Shown: positions 33,085-42,573, counted from the first letter of the stretch. The stretch is DNA of 64,000 nt from Roseivirga pacifica (GCF_900111145.1 NZ_FOIR01000001.1:317501-381500), one strand, 5' to 3'. A program made the numbers and translations. The notes: generated by a model from the letters alone, not told the origin.

Positions 33085-35898
33085 CTACAACACCTCAGCC
33101 AAATACTGCGCAGTGTAGTTATCCTTAAGCTTTATCATATCCTCAGGTGTACCGGCAAAGCACAGCTTGCCACCTTTGTCTCCACCTTCAGGGCCCAAAT
33201 CTAGGATCCAATCGGCACATTTAATTACTTCTGTATTGTGCTCAATGATGACCACTGAGTTGCCTTGCTCAATCAGCGCGTTGATGGACTTCATCAGCTT
33301 AGCGATGTCATGGAAGTGTAAACCAGTGGTTGGTTCATCAAAAATGAAGAGGATGTGGTCTTTAGAAGTGCCCTTACCTTTTCCCAAGAAATAAGCGAGC
33401 TTAACGCGCTGGGCTTCGCCACCACTAAGCGAGTTTGACGACTGTCCTAAACGGATATAGCCTAAGCCAACTTCCTGTAGTGGAATTAATTTATTCACCA
33501 CTGATTTCTCTTCGGCAAAGAAGTCAATCGCATCGTCAATGGTCATTTCAAGTACATCAGAAATATTCTTCTCATTGTACTTCACCTCTAGGATCTCTTG
33601 CTTGAAACGTTTGCCTTTACAACTCTCACAAGTCAATTGAATGTCGGCCATAAACTGCATTTCAATCTTCACAACGCCTTCTCCCTGACAAGTTTCGCAA
33701 CGTCCCCCATCTACATTAAAGGAGAAGAATGCTGGTTTGTAGCCACGTTGCTTTGCCAAACCCTGATCTGTAAACAGCTGACGAATGGCATCGTAGGCCT
33801 TCACATAAGTAACTGGGTTTGAACGAGACGATTTTCCAATTGGATTCTGGTCTACAAACTCAATCTGAGTTACCGTTTTAAGGCTGCCTTCAAGTGCATC
33901 CATTTTTCCGGTTTGTTCGCTCACTGTGCCCAAAGTTTTGCCCAAAGCAGGGTAGAGCAAGCGCTTAATTAAGGTCGACTTTCCAGAACCACTTACGCCA
34001 GTCACTACACTCAAAACCCCTAAAGGAATCTCTACATCTAGGTTTTGAAGGTTATTCTCGCGCGCGCCTTTTATCAACAAACTGTTATTCCATTTTCTTC
34101 TTTGTGTTGGTACTTCGAGTTTTTCTGTACCATTAAGGTATTTGGCAGTATAGGTGGTGTCCGTTCCTAGCATTTCGTCAATAGTGCCTTGAAAAACCAG
34201 CTCACCACCATGCGAACCGGCATCGGGTCCTATGTCTATAATCTGGTCTGCTGCACGCATTACCTTTTCTTCATGCTCCACTACCACAACCGTATTGCCT
34301 AAATCGCGAAGTGAGAGCAAAACGGAGATTAGCCTATCCGTATCTCGCGGGTGCAAACCTATACTCGGTTCATCCAAAATATACATAGAACCAACCAAGG
34401 CGCTACCCAAAGAAGTAGATAGCTTAATGCGCTGATACTCTCCACCTGAAAGTGTGCTCGTTAGGCGGTTCAAGGTTAAGTAACCTAAACCAACGCGCGA
34501 TAGGTAATCGATCCGATTTTTAATTTCCTTTACCAATCGCCCTGCAATTTTCTCCTCATGCGCGGTAATCTTCAACTCAGAAAAGAAGTTGTGCACCTGC
34601 TCTATTGGCAGTAACACTAAATCCGTAATTGAGCTGTCATTTATTTTTACGTAAGACGCATCGCCACGCAAGCGGGTGCCCTTACATTCGGGGCAGTCGG
34701 TTCTTCCGCGATAGCGCGAAAGCAATACCCTATACTGAATTTTATGGGTCTTCGATTCTAAATGTTCGAAGAACTTATTCAACCCTTTAAAGTATTTATT
34801 ACCTGTCCAAAGCAGCTCTTGTTCGGCTTTAGTCAGTTCGTTATAAGCCCTGTGAATTGGAAAGTCGAACTCAATACCGTGCTTTAGCAGCGGCTGTACC
34901 CATTTGCGCATGGTCTCGCTTCGCCATGGTGCAATGGCTCCATCGTAAACAGAAAGCGATTTATCTGGAATCACCAAATCTTTGTCTATGCCCAAAATTT
35001 TCCCAAAACCTTCGCAACGCTTGCAAGCACCATAAGGGTTATTGAAAGTGAAGAGGTTTACAGAAGGCTCTTCGAATAAAATGCCATCGGCTTCAAATCG
35101 GTCCGAAAAGGCGAAGCGCCCTTCGTCTGGCAGGTCGATAATGCAATCTCCTTCTCCTTCGAACAATGCTGTTTGCACAGAGTCTGAAAAACGGAACTGT
35201 GTATCCTCATCGTGTTGCACCACACCACGGTCGATAAGGACTTCTATATTTCCTTCTTTCGCCTTGCTTTCATCTTCCAACAAATCTTCAATAAAGAATG
35301 GACTACCATCTACCAGCACACGGGTATAACCCTTCTGCAGCAACACGTTCAACTCTTGCTCAAAAGTTCTGTCTTCTTTATGAATCAACGGGCAAAGAAT
35401 CATTAGACGAGCGCCTTCTTCCTTGCTCATTATAAAGTCTACTATACTGGTTACGCTATCCCTTTTTACTTCCTCACCACTTACTGGCGAATAGGTTTTT
35501 CCTATTCGAGCGAACAACAATTTAAGGTAATCGTAAATCTCGGTAGAAGTACCAACCGTAGAACGGGGGTTACGTGTACTCACTTTTTGCTCAATAGCAA
35601 TGGCAGGCGAAACGCCTTTAATATAGTCTACTTCGGGTTTTTCCATACGGCCAAGAAATTGGCGCGCATAACTGCTCAAGCTTTCAACATACATTCGCTG
35701 GCCTTCCGCAAATAATGTATCAAAAGCCAAAGAGGATTTTCCCGAACCAGATAAGCCTGTGACAACCACCAATTTGTTTCTTGGAATGGCCACACTAAGG
35801 CTCTTCAGGTTATTTACTTTGGCTCCTTTAATTATAATGAACTCTCTTGGGTCGAGTTCGTCAATAGGTGTATTGGTGCTGGCAGTTGTTGTAGACAT
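33085..35898 (-). CDS. uvrA: Excinuclease ABC subunit A
   Basis: A 937-residue nucleotide-excision-repair damage sensor (UvrA dimer with UvrB). It contains two ABC ATPase halves: Walker A at VVTGLSGSGKSSLAFDT and again at VVTGVSGSGKSTLIKR, ABC signatures TLSGGEYQRIKLS and SLSGGEAQRVKLA, and zinc-finger cysteines CPECKGTR and CETCQGEG...CESCKGKR. I start at the ATG at 35898; an upstream in-frame ATG at 35922 adds eight residues (MLCYLCIL). A TATCTTTG box lies 7 bases before this ATG. Confidence 0.96.
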   Translation of the reverse strand: MSTTTASTNTPIDELDPREFIIIKGAKVNNLKSLSVAIPRNKLVVVTGLSGSGKSSLAFDTLFAEGQRMYVESLSSYARQFLGRMEKPEVDYIKGVSPAIAIEQKVSTRNPRSTVGTSTEIYDYLKLLFARIGKTYSPVSGEEVKRDSVTSIVDFIMSKEEGARLMILCPLIHKEDRTFEQELNVLLQKGYTRVLVDGSPFFIEDLLEDESKAKEGNIEVLIDRGVVQHDEDTQFRFSDSVQTALFEGEGDCIIDLPDEGRFAFSDRFEADGILFEEPSVNLFTFNNPYGACKRCEGFGKILGIDKDLVIPDKSLSVYDGAIAPWRSETMRKWVQPLLKHGIEFDFPIHRAYNELTKAEQELLWTGNKYFKGLNKFFEHLESKTHKIQYRVLLSRYRGRTDCPECKGTRLRGDASYVKINDSSITDLVLLPIEQVHNFFSELKITAHEEKIAGRLVKEIKNRIDYLSRVGLGYLTLNRLTSTLSGGEYQRIKLSTSLGSALVGSMYILDEPSIGLHPRDTDRLISVLLSLRDLGNTVVVVEHEEKVMRAADQIIDIGPDAGSHGGELVFQGTIDEMLGTDTTYTAKYLNGTEKLEVPTQRRKWNNSLLIKGARENNLQNLDVEIPLGVLSVVTGVSGSGKSTLIKRLLYPALGKTLGTVSEQTGKMDALEGSLKTVTQIEFVDQNPIGKSSRSNPVTYVKAYDAIRQLFTDQGLAKQRGYKPAFFSFNVDGGRCETCQGEGVVKIEMQFMADIQLTCESCKGKRFKQEILEVKYNEKNISDVLEMTIDDAIDFFAEEKSVVNKLIPLQEVGLGYIRLGQSSNSLSGGEAQRVKLAYFLGKGKGTSKDHILFIFDEPTTGLHFHDIAKLMKSINALIEQGNSVVIIEHNTEVIKCADWILDLGPEGGDKGGKLCFAGTPEDMIKLKDNYTAQYLAEVL

Positions 35899-35905
35899 AA
35901 GAATG

Positions 35906-35913
35906 CAAAGATA
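35906..35913 (-). promoter_or_regulatory. uvrA: -7 box directly before uvrA
   Basis: On the minus strand TATCTTTG matches TAnnTTTG and ends 7 bases before the chosen uvrA ATG. This implies a leaderless or nearly leaderless uvrA transcript. No convincing -33 TTTG is seen. Confidence 0.35.
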
Positions 35914-36060
35914 ACAGAGCAAAAGGCTAAATGTTAATCTTATTTTATTTGAAAAATCAGAACAAAACCTCGGTTTTTGGCATCATCCTTGCGCTTTGTT
36001 TGGCGAAGTAATTCTGCAAGCGAATGGCAAGAATCAACCGAATGATTCGGCCAATTAAAA

Positions 36061-36091
36061 TTTGCTTTGTATATCAGAATTAATACTTTTG
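36061..36091 (+). promoter_or_regulatory. Promoter TTTG-N19-TAnnTTTG of the ECF sigma gene
   Basis: TTTG at 36061-36064 and TACTTTTG at 36084-36091 are separated by exactly 19 bases, matching the Bacteroidota housekeeping promoter consensus in both boxes. It lies 82 bases upstream of the sigma factor ATG, giving a leader of about 75 bases. Confidence 0.65.
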
Positions 36092-36173
36092 AGTTTACTT
36101 CTAACAAAATTAAGTCTAATCCTAACCAGTACAATATGATATAAACCTCTACGTTAACCTAACAATTACTTAC

Positions 36174-36773
36174 ATGAGGAAATATGCTATAAGCGATAGT
36201 CAGTTGATATCGCAGTATAAAAATGGTAACGAAGAGGCTTTCTCTACGCTGGTAAATCGTCACAAGAAGAAAATCTTTACAACCATCTATCTGATCGTGA
36301 AGGATCAGTACTTGGCTGAAGATTTAATGCAAGATACGTTCGTAAAGGTGGTGAACACAGTAAAGTCCGGGCGTTATAACGAAGAAGGAAAGTTTTTACC
36401 TTGGGTGTCTAGAATAGCACATAACTTGGCTATAGACCACTTCAGAAAAGCAAAACGTTACCCAACTATTGTAATGGAAGATGGCTCGAACGTATTCAAT
36501 ACGCTAGAGTTTTCAGAAGTTTCGATTGAATCGAAACAAATACAACAAGACACGCATGCGCTTCTACGCGATTTGATCAAAGAATTGCCAGATGCCCAGC
36601 GAGAAGTCTTAATGATGAGGCATTATATGCACATGAGTTTTCAAGAAATTGCCGATGCTACAGATGTAAGCATTAACACTGCCTTGGGGCGCATGCGCTA
36701 CGCACTCATCAACTTGAGAAAGAAGATGGACAAAAAGAATATTGCCTATGATCAAAACCTTTACCCAAGATGA
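36174..36773 (+). CDS. ECF-type RNA polymerase sigma factor
   Basis: A 199-residue sigma-70 family factor. Region 2 (residues 15-85) has YLAEDLMQDTFVKVV and WVSRIAHNLAIDHFRKAKR; region 4 (about 130-185) has LPDAQREVLMMRHYMHMSFQEIA and the helix-turn-helix DVSINTALGRMRYALINLRK. There is no region 3, as expected for ECF factors. The next gene starts 26 bases before its stop codon, a position typical for an anti-sigma or sigma-coupled protein. Confidence 0.92.
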   Translation: MRKYAISDSQLISQYKNGNEEAFSTLVNRHKKKIFTTIYLIVKDQYLAEDLMQDTFVKVVNTVKSGRYNEEGKFLPWVSRIAHNLAIDHFRKAKRYPTIVMEDGSNVFNTLEFSEVSIESKQIQQDTHALLRDLIKELPDAQREVLMMRHYMHMSFQEIADATDVSINTALGRMRYALINLRKKMDKKNIAYDQNLYPR

Positions 36774-36981
36774 CTTAGTACGTTACATTTACAAGGAAAC
36801 AACGACCGAAGAAAACTCAGAAATTGAGCAAGCAATGCTATTTGACGATGCGCTTGCCAAAGACTATGCTGAACTAAGCAGTGTGGTTTTGGCGCTAGAT
36901 GGTGCGCAGGTAGCGCCAGCTCAAAGTTCGGTTGATGCCATTTTAAGTTATTCCAAGTCATACCATCTTCATTCAGCTTAA
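36748..36981 (+). CDS. Small acidic sigma-coupled protein, putative anti-sigma
   Basis: A 77-residue soluble acidic protein (MIKTFTQDDLVRYIYKETT...) with no zinc-finger HxxxCxxC and no membrane segment. It begins 26 bases inside the sigma factor gene, so it is translationally coupled. The N-terminal segment is like the short helical arm of anti-sigma proteins, but the rest is too short for the usual membrane anchor. A cytoplasmic sigma antagonist is my inference. The start is the ATG at 36748; a TTG two codons earlier is possible. Confidence 0.7.
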   Translation: MIKTFTQDDLVRYIYKETTTEENSEIEQAMLFDDALAKDYAELSSVVLALDGAQVAPAQSSVDAILSYSKSYHLHSA

Positions 36982-36998
36982 TCTGCTATTTTAGCACG

Positions 36999-37652
36999 AT
37001 GACGCGAAAGGAAAGGTATCAGGAATTTGTAGCATATTTTAGTAAGCATCAGCCACAGGCTGAAACAGAATTGAATTACAGCAACCCGTTTGAATTACTG
37101 GTTGCTGTTGTTTTATCTGCCCAGTGTACAGACGTGCGTATCAATAAAGTTACTCCAAAGCTTTTTGAAGACTTTCCTACTCCAGAGCACTTAGCGAGCA
37201 CGCATTTCGATGAGCTTTTTCCTTACATCAGATCCGTTTCATACCCCAACAATAAAACCAAGCACCTTATTGGCCTAGGCAAAATGTTGGTAGAAGACTT
37301 TAACTCTGAAGTACCCGAAACCATTGCCGATTTACAGAAATTACCCGGTGTAGGTCGAAAGACTGCCAACGTAATCACCTCTGTAGTTTGGAACCAACCC
37401 AGCATGGCTGTTGACACCCATGTGTTTCGTGTCTCAAAAAGGCTTGGTTTGGTAAACCAAAATGCATCTACCCCATTGGCTGTAGAGAAGCAATTGGTCA
37501 GTCACCTCAGCAAGGACGTTATTCCACTGGCACACCATTGGCTCATTTTGCATGGTCGTTATACCTGTTTGGCCAGAAAGCCTAAGTGCGAGGCATGCAA
37601 TATCACACACTTTTGCCGTTACTTCGAAAAAGAACAGGGAATCCAACGCTAA
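36999..37652 (+). CDS. nth: Endonuclease III
   Basis: A 217-residue base-excision-repair glycosylase/AP lyase. The helix-hairpin-helix and Gly/Pro loop is LQKLPGVGRKTANVITSVVW, with the catalytic Lys (GRKTAN) and the Asp in MAVDTHVFRVSKRLG. The iron-sulfur cluster ligands are CLARKPKCEACNITHFC (C-x6-C-x2-C-x5-C). Length is normal. It follows the sigma operon by 17 bases. Confidence 0.95.
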   Translation: MTRKERYQEFVAYFSKHQPQAETELNYSNPFELLVAVVLSAQCTDVRINKVTPKLFEDFPTPEHLASTHFDELFPYIRSVSYPNNKTKHLIGLGKMLVEDFNSEVPETIADLQKLPGVGRKTANVITSVVWNQPSMAVDTHVFRVSKRLGLVNQNASTPLAVEKQLVSHLSKDVIPLAHHWLILHGRYTCLARKPKCEACNITHFCRYFEKEQGIQR

Positions 37653-37735
37653 TCAGTTTTTCGTAAATTAAGCACGATTAACCCTAGAGGATACATGTTT
37701 CATTCCTTTTGGGTTCGGCAGACACCCGAAAGAAG

Positions 37736-38965
37736 ATGGCTACCAAGATTTTATACATTCATCAATACTTTAAAACTCCGCAAGAAGGCGGGGCTATACG
37801 TTCGTATTACCTTTCAAGAGGCTTGGTAGAGAAGGGGTTTGAAGTAGAACTGATTACCTCTCACAACGACAGTCACTATACAATAAAGCAAATAGATGGA
37901 ATCAAAGTGCATTATCTGCCGGTGAAATACGCCAACGAAATGGGCTTTGTTCAACGTATAAACTCCTTTTTAAAGTTTGTGCGTCAGGCCAAACAACTGG
38001 CAGCCAAAATTGAAGGGGTTGAAAAAGCGTATATTTCTTCTACTCCGCTAACAGTAGGGTTAATAGGGCTTTGGCTAAAAAAGAAGAGGAACATTCCTTA
38101 CATATTCGAGGTGCGCGACCTTTGGCCAAAGGCACCCATTCAGATTGGCGCTATTAAAGGTGCTTTGCTAAAGAGGTATTTGTACCGAATGGAAGCAAAG
38201 ATTTACCGTGGTGCCGAGAAAATTGTGGCACTTTCTCCAGGTATGCGCGATTGGATAAAAGAAGTGGTTGCCGACAAGGAAGTATACATGATCCCTAACA
38301 TGGCCGACTGCCAGTTCTTTAAAAAAGAGATAAAAGACCCTAAACTGATTGAGTTCTACCATGCCGAAACGCCTTTTGTAGTTACATACCTTGGTAGTAT
38401 TGGCCAAACCAACCATTTAGAATTCTTACTAGATATTGCCGAAAAGAGCCTGCAAAAAGGGCTAAATATAAACTTTAAAATTGTAGGCCAAGGCTCGAGG
38501 CTTAGCGCTATTAAGCTGCAAGCATACCTGAAAAAACTTAACAATGTAGAGTTTATTGGGCATCAGGATAAAGAAGGGGTACGTAGAATCTTGAATATTA
38601 CAGATGCTACCTATGTCTGCTTCAACAACTTGCCAGTATTGGCGACCAACAGCCCAAATAAGCTTTTCGATAGCCTGGCATCGGGCAAGCTCACCATTGT
38701 GAACACTCCTGGCTGGACAAAAGACCTTGTTGAAAAATACAAATGCGGCTTTTATGCAGACCCGCTGAACCCTGATGATTTTTTGGAACAAATCAGCGTG
38801 TTTATGAGCGAAAAGGACAAACTTGAAGCCTATAAAACCAACGCCCGAAGCATTGCCGAGAAGCTTTACTCCAAGCGGCTACAAATCGAAAAGCTGGCAA
38901 AAGTGCTCAACAATGAGCAACATTTTAGAGCTAGCGAGGACGAGGTCTATATTTTGACCGCGTAA
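37736..38965 (+). CDS. Glycosyltransferase family 4
   Basis: A 409-residue GT-B enzyme. The N-terminal domain opens TKILYIHQYFKTPQEGGAIRSYYL and binds the acceptor; the C-terminal domain has VTYLGSIGQTNHLEFLLDI and SPNKLFDSLASGKLTIVNT, which contact the nucleotide sugar. It resembles WbuB-like transferases of O-antigen or capsule synthesis. An upstream TTG (37709) gives an N-terminus with no similarity, so the ATG at 37736 is preferred. Its last 35 bases overlap the convergent gldB gene. No other polysaccharide gene lies nearby. Confidence 0.87.
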   Translation: MATKILYIHQYFKTPQEGGAIRSYYLSRGLVEKGFEVELITSHNDSHYTIKQIDGIKVHYLPVKYANEMGFVQRINSFLKFVRQAKQLAAKIEGVEKAYISSTPLTVGLIGLWLKKKRNIPYIFEVRDLWPKAPIQIGAIKGALLKRYLYRMEAKIYRGAEKIVALSPGMRDWIKEVVADKEVYMIPNMADCQFFKKEIKDPKLIEFYHAETPFVVTYLGSIGQTNHLEFLLDIAEKSLQKGLNINFKIVGQGSRLSAIKLQAYLKKLNNVEFIGHQDKEGVRRILNITDATYVCFNNLPVLATNSPNKLFDSLASGKLTIVNTPGWTKDLVEKYKCGFYADPLNPDDFLEQISVFMSEKDKLEAYKTNARSIAEKLYSKRLQIEKLAKVLNNEQHFRASEDEVYILTA

Positions 38966-40223
38966 GAATTTTCCGGGCGTCAGTTTCATTCATTAACTCC
39001 ACAAAGTCGGCACCAGTCTCTTCCCTATAGGCCTTCACTATTTGCCAGCCCAGCCACTGACCAATTCTACCAGGACAAACCTTATCGATTTCTGGAATTG
39101 CCGGTCGCTCATCAACATATTTAGTAATGTTAAGCGGATCTTGGCTGTAGAAGAGTTTGTTCTCCATAAAGTGACTCCAAATTACGGCTTCACTCACTTC
39201 AGAATCTGCCATTTGCTGTGCAGTGTAACCCATTATGATATTATCGGGTACGCATGGCAGCATTTGTTTAGTAAACTCAAGCGCTTTGCCGTAATAGATC
39301 ATCTCTTCCAAAAGAGAACGCTTCTTATTATCTGTTTTATTAAACTTTAATGAAGTGAACTGAACAAGCTGAGGCACCAAATGCTCGGGTGTTAAGCGGG
39401 TTCTTACGTACTCATAAACATTCGGCCTAAAACTGGCTTCTTCTCCCAAGTAGTAGTCTAACCCAACTATTAAAAGCGTGTCCGAAATAAACAGATCGCT
39501 CCCAAAACCAGAGTAAACCGTTTCGACTTTTGGTGCCTCAAATTCTGGGTAAAAGGTTTTTAATCGCTTATAAGCATTCTCCAACTCATAACGCATGCTG
39601 CCTACATCTATCAGGCTCATTGTTTCCTGATACAACGTATCAACATACGGATTTTCTATGGTTTCAAAGTTTTCCGTAAGAAGCTCGGCCGGTGTTTGAT
39701 AGGCAAAGGCTATGGCGTACAGATTTCTTTCTTCAGTATTATCATCCAAGTACATGCCCACCTGCTCTAGGTTCTTGATCCTGGTTATTCGGGATTTACG
39801 CACCAAAGCATAAAAGTCTTCCAAACCCTTGGTTCTATTGTTGCTCAAATAGGGTGTAACCAACAGCTCACGTATGTCCCGGTTTTGGTCAATAAGCGTT
39901 GAAAACTGCTCAAAAGTTGGCGCGGTAAACATTTGGTGCACTTTTGGAGTAGTAGCCAATCTAAGCACTTGCGCATGAAAAGCAGCTTCAGGCTGTAATT
40001 CGTTATACCCAAAAAAGTAATTGCGTAAAATCGGATGTTCGCTCAAAAAGACCGAAAGTTCTTCTTCCGATTCAATCTCATGAATTTGGTGTGTAAGGTC
40101 TTCGAAATCTAAATTCAAGGCAACACCTGAAATATCTACCGAATTCTCACACGAATCATCGCTACCGCAGCCAAACAGGCTCAATAACACTAAAAAGAAT
40201 ACCCCTTTTTTGAACATCTCCAT
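38931..40223 (-). CDS. gldB: Gliding motility lipoprotein GldB
   Basis: A 430-residue lipoprotein with a lipobox (LLSLFGC, about residue 19). The pattern HPILRNYFFGY near residue 65, then DTLLIVGLDYYLG near residue 245, MLPCVPDNIIMGYT, and the closing CPGRIGQWLGWQIVKAYREET match GldB. GldB is required for gliding and type IX secretion in Flavobacterium. It is expected at the periplasmic face of a membrane; the exact role is unknown. It is not next to gldC here. Its 3' end overlaps the glycosyltransferase gene by 35 bases on the other strand. Confidence 0.82.
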   Translation of the reverse strand: MEMFKKGVFFLVLLSLFGCGSDDSCENSVDISGVALNLDFEDLTHQIHEIESEEELSVFLSEHPILRNYFFGYNELQPEAAFHAQVLRLATTPKVHQMFTAPTFEQFSTLIDQNRDIRELLVTPYLSNNRTKGLEDFYALVRKSRITRIKNLEQVGMYLDDNTEERNLYAIAFAYQTPAELLTENFETIENPYVDTLYQETMSLIDVGSMRYELENAYKRLKTFYPEFEAPKVETVYSGFGSDLFISDTLLIVGLDYYLGEEASFRPNVYEYVRTRLTPEHLVPQLVQFTSLKFNKTDNKKRSLLEEMIYYGKALEFTKQMLPCVPDNIIMGYTAQQMADSEVSEAVIWSHFMENKLFYSQDPLNITKYVDERPAIPEIDKVCPGRIGQWLGWQIVKAYREETGADFVELMNETDARKILTRSKYRPRPR

Positions 40224-40261
40224 CTTTTAAATGACAAAACTATTTATTTATTTTTACCGAC

Positions 40262-40906
40262 ATGAAAAAAACCATTGTAGCCTTACTCTTGTGCTTATTC
40301 TTTGCATCTCAGCTTTCGGCACAAGACTACAAAATAGGTGTTAAAATTGGCCCAACACTATCTTATGCCCGAACTAGTACTGAAAGTGACGACACGGAAG
40401 TAGACAGAAATTCAACCGATGTAAAATTCTTGGTTGGTGCTTTTATAGATTATGAATTCAAAGAGAACTACTTCTTCCATACTGGGCTTAGCTTTGCATC
40501 GAAAAATACAGACATAACGGCCGACAGTGGTGCGCTTGGTGGACCTGTTACTGAGTCTTACGACCACGAGTATTTGCAAATTCCCGCATTGCTAAAACTC
40601 TACACCAACGAAGTACTTTTAGACACTAAGGTGTTTTTCAACTTTGGAGTAATGCCTGAGGTACGACTTAAGACTAAAGAAGGCGACAACGTTACCGTTA
40701 AGTTGGTTGAAAAATTCAGGCCTGTAGACCTCTCTGGCACGCTAGGTGGTGGTGTGGAAAAGCGAATTGGCACTACTACCAGCATTTCCGTAGGCCTCAA
40801 CTATAATATCGGATTTTTTAATATGGTGAAGGACCGCAACGATGCCCTAGACGAGTTTTCAGTAAAAAGTAACTTACTGGCACTAGAGTTTGCCATAAAG
40901 TTCTAA
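40262..40906 (+). CDS. Outer-membrane beta-barrel protein (porin-like)
   Basis: A 214-residue protein with a signal peptide (residues 1-20, ending LSAQ) and amphipathic strands throughout (IGVKIGPTLSYARTS, GAFIDYEFKENYFFHTGLSF, ISVGLNYNIGFF) ending in the phenylalanine-terminal pattern LEFAIKF that suits Bam insertion. It fits the small OmpA-like/PorT-type eight-stranded barrels of Bacteroidota. The partner or cargo is unknown. A bidirectional terminator lies directly behind it. Confidence 0.8.
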   Translation: MKKTIVALLLCLFFASQLSAQDYKIGVKIGPTLSYARTSTESDDTEVDRNSTDVKFLVGAFIDYEFKENYFFHTGLSFASKNTDITADSGALGGPVTESYDHEYLQIPALLKLYTNEVLLDTKVFFNFGVMPEVRLKTKEGDNVTVKLVEKFRPVDLSGTLGGGVEKRIGTTTSISVGLNYNIGFFNMVKDRNDALDEFSVKSNLLALEFAIKF

Positions 40907-40912
40907 ACATAA

Positions 40913-40937
40913 AAAAGCCTCGCAATGCGAGGCTTTT
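40913..40937. terminator. Bidirectional terminator
   Basis: AAAAGCCTCGCAATGCGAGGCTTTT forms a perfect stem (AAGCCTCGCA/TGCGAGGCTT) bounded by an A run on one side and a T run on the other. It can end both the barrel-protein gene (+) and rng (-). Confidence 0.85.
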
Positions 40938-40954
40938 CTTTAGGCTTTAAGTGC

Positions 40955-42511
40955 TTAAGCTTTCAACTCAATCTCTTCTCCTAGTTTGTTGTAGAATGTA
41001 TATTCACTCAAACTAAGCGAGCTATCTTTTTCTAGCTTAATCCACGTATTGAATTTTCTATACCACTGCCATCTTTTACTAAAGATGCCCTTGGTGAAAT
41101 AAGCGTGCAAGAATGGGTGAACCGCTATGGTTAGCCCCTTTTCGTTTTGCGAGCTCATTAGATACTCTAGGTTTTTCTCTATTTGGTCTGACACCAAAAT
41201 AGTTGCCCCAACTTTTCCTGTTCCACCACAGGTAGGACAAGTTTCGCGGGTGGTAATATTCATTTCAGGACGAACACGCTGACGCGTAATCTGCATTAAA
41301 CCAAACTTGGTAATTGGCAGAATGGTGTTCTTAGCACGATCGTCCTTCATGCAGTCCTTCATAAACTGGTAAAGCTTTTTCTTGTTCTCGGCCCTTCTCA
41401 TATCGATGAAGTCGATCACAATAATGCCTCCCATGTCACGAAGTCTCAACTGGCGCGCAACTTCTTTGGCTGCCTCCATATTTACAGTTAAAGCCGTTGA
41501 CTCCTGATCTTCGCCAGCATTCGATTTGTTACCGCTGTTTACATCGATAACGTGCAATGCCTCTGTATGCTCTATGATCAGGTAACCACCTTTTGGTAAG
41601 CTTACCGACTTACCGAAAAGCGACTTCACTTGCTTTTCAATCCCGAAGGCCTCGAAAATTTTGGCCTTACCGTTGTACTGTTTTACGATCTTCTCTTTAT
41701 CCGAGGCAATTTTTCTGATGTAGGCACGAATTTCATCGTGAATTTCCTTGTCATCAGTAACTACGCTATCGAACGATTCATTGAGAATATCGCGCAACAA
41801 TGACGATGCTCTGCTCATCTCGCCAATTACCTTATCTCTAGGTTTGGCTGAACTTAAGTTCTTTATACCTGCTTTCCAGGAGTCTACTAAGTTGCTTAAA
41901 TCTTTATCGAGTTCGGTTACGCTTTTTCCTTTGGCAACCGTACGGATGATTACCCCGAAGTTTTCGGGCTTAATAGATGAGATGAGACGAACTAGTCTTT
42001 TTCGTTCTTCACCATCAGCGATCTTTTTAGATACATTGATGGAATTAGAAAATGGCACAAGCACCATGTAGCGCCCAGCCATAGACAACTCGCAGGTGAG
42101 TCGTGGCCCTTTTGTAGAAATCGGTTCTTTAACAACCTGAACCAGAATTTGCTGCCCTTTTGAGAGCACCTGATTCATTTTGCCGAGTTTATTGATGTCT
42201 GGCTCGCCTTTAAATTTGTTCAACAAGCCTGATGTGTGCTTGTTGGACTGGGCTTGCTTTGTGTATTTGTTTAAAGACTTCACCTGCGGACCTAAGTCCA
42301 AATAGTGCAGGAATGCGTCTTTTTCATACCCAATATCAATGAACGCTGCATTTAGTCCGGGAACAATCTTTTTGACTGTACCCAGATAAATATCACCGAC
42401 TTTAAATTTGGTCTCATCATTATCATGATGAAACTCAACTAAACTTTTGTCTTTAAGAAGGGCTATACGACATCCATCCTGAGTCGAATTGATAATTAAT
42501 TCGTTACTCAA
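40955..42511 (-). CDS. rng: Ribonuclease G/E family endoribonuclease
   Basis: A 518-residue enzyme that matures rRNA 5' ends and decays mRNA. An S1 RNA-binding domain lies within residues 35-130 (VGDIYLGTVKKIVPGLNAAFIDIG). The DNase I-like catalytic region has LHVIDVNSGNKS and IVIDFIDMRRAENKKKLYQFM, supplying the metal-binding aspartates, and the zinc-link CPTCGGTG is near residue 430. There is no long C-terminal scaffold, so it is RNase G-like. The start is TTG. Confidence 0.93.
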   Translation of the reverse strand: MSNELIINSTQDGCRIALLKDKSLVEFHHDNDETKFKVGDIYLGTVKKIVPGLNAAFIDIGYEKDAFLHYLDLGPQVKSLNKYTKQAQSNKHTSGLLNKFKGEPDINKLGKMNQVLSKGQQILVQVVKEPISTKGPRLTCELSMAGRYMVLVPFSNSINVSKKIADGEERKRLVRLISSIKPENFGVIIRTVAKGKSVTELDKDLSNLVDSWKAGIKNLSSAKPRDKVIGEMSRASSLLRDILNESFDSVVTDDKEIHDEIRAYIRKIASDKEKIVKQYNGKAKIFEAFGIEKQVKSLFGKSVSLPKGGYLIIEHTEALHVIDVNSGNKSNAGEDQESTALTVNMEAAKEVARQLRLRDMGGIIVIDFIDMRRAENKKKLYQFMKDCMKDDRAKNTILPITKFGLMQITRQRVRPEMNITTRETCPTCGGTGKVGATILVSDQIEKNLEYLMSSQNEKGLTIAVHPFLHAYFTKGIFSKRWQWYRKFNTWIKLEKDSSLSLSEYTFYNKLGEEIELKA

Positions 42512-42573
42512 TTTGAAAGAAGTTTATATTAAGAATAGAACTCTAGATGCGTATAAGCATAAGAAGAAGTGAA

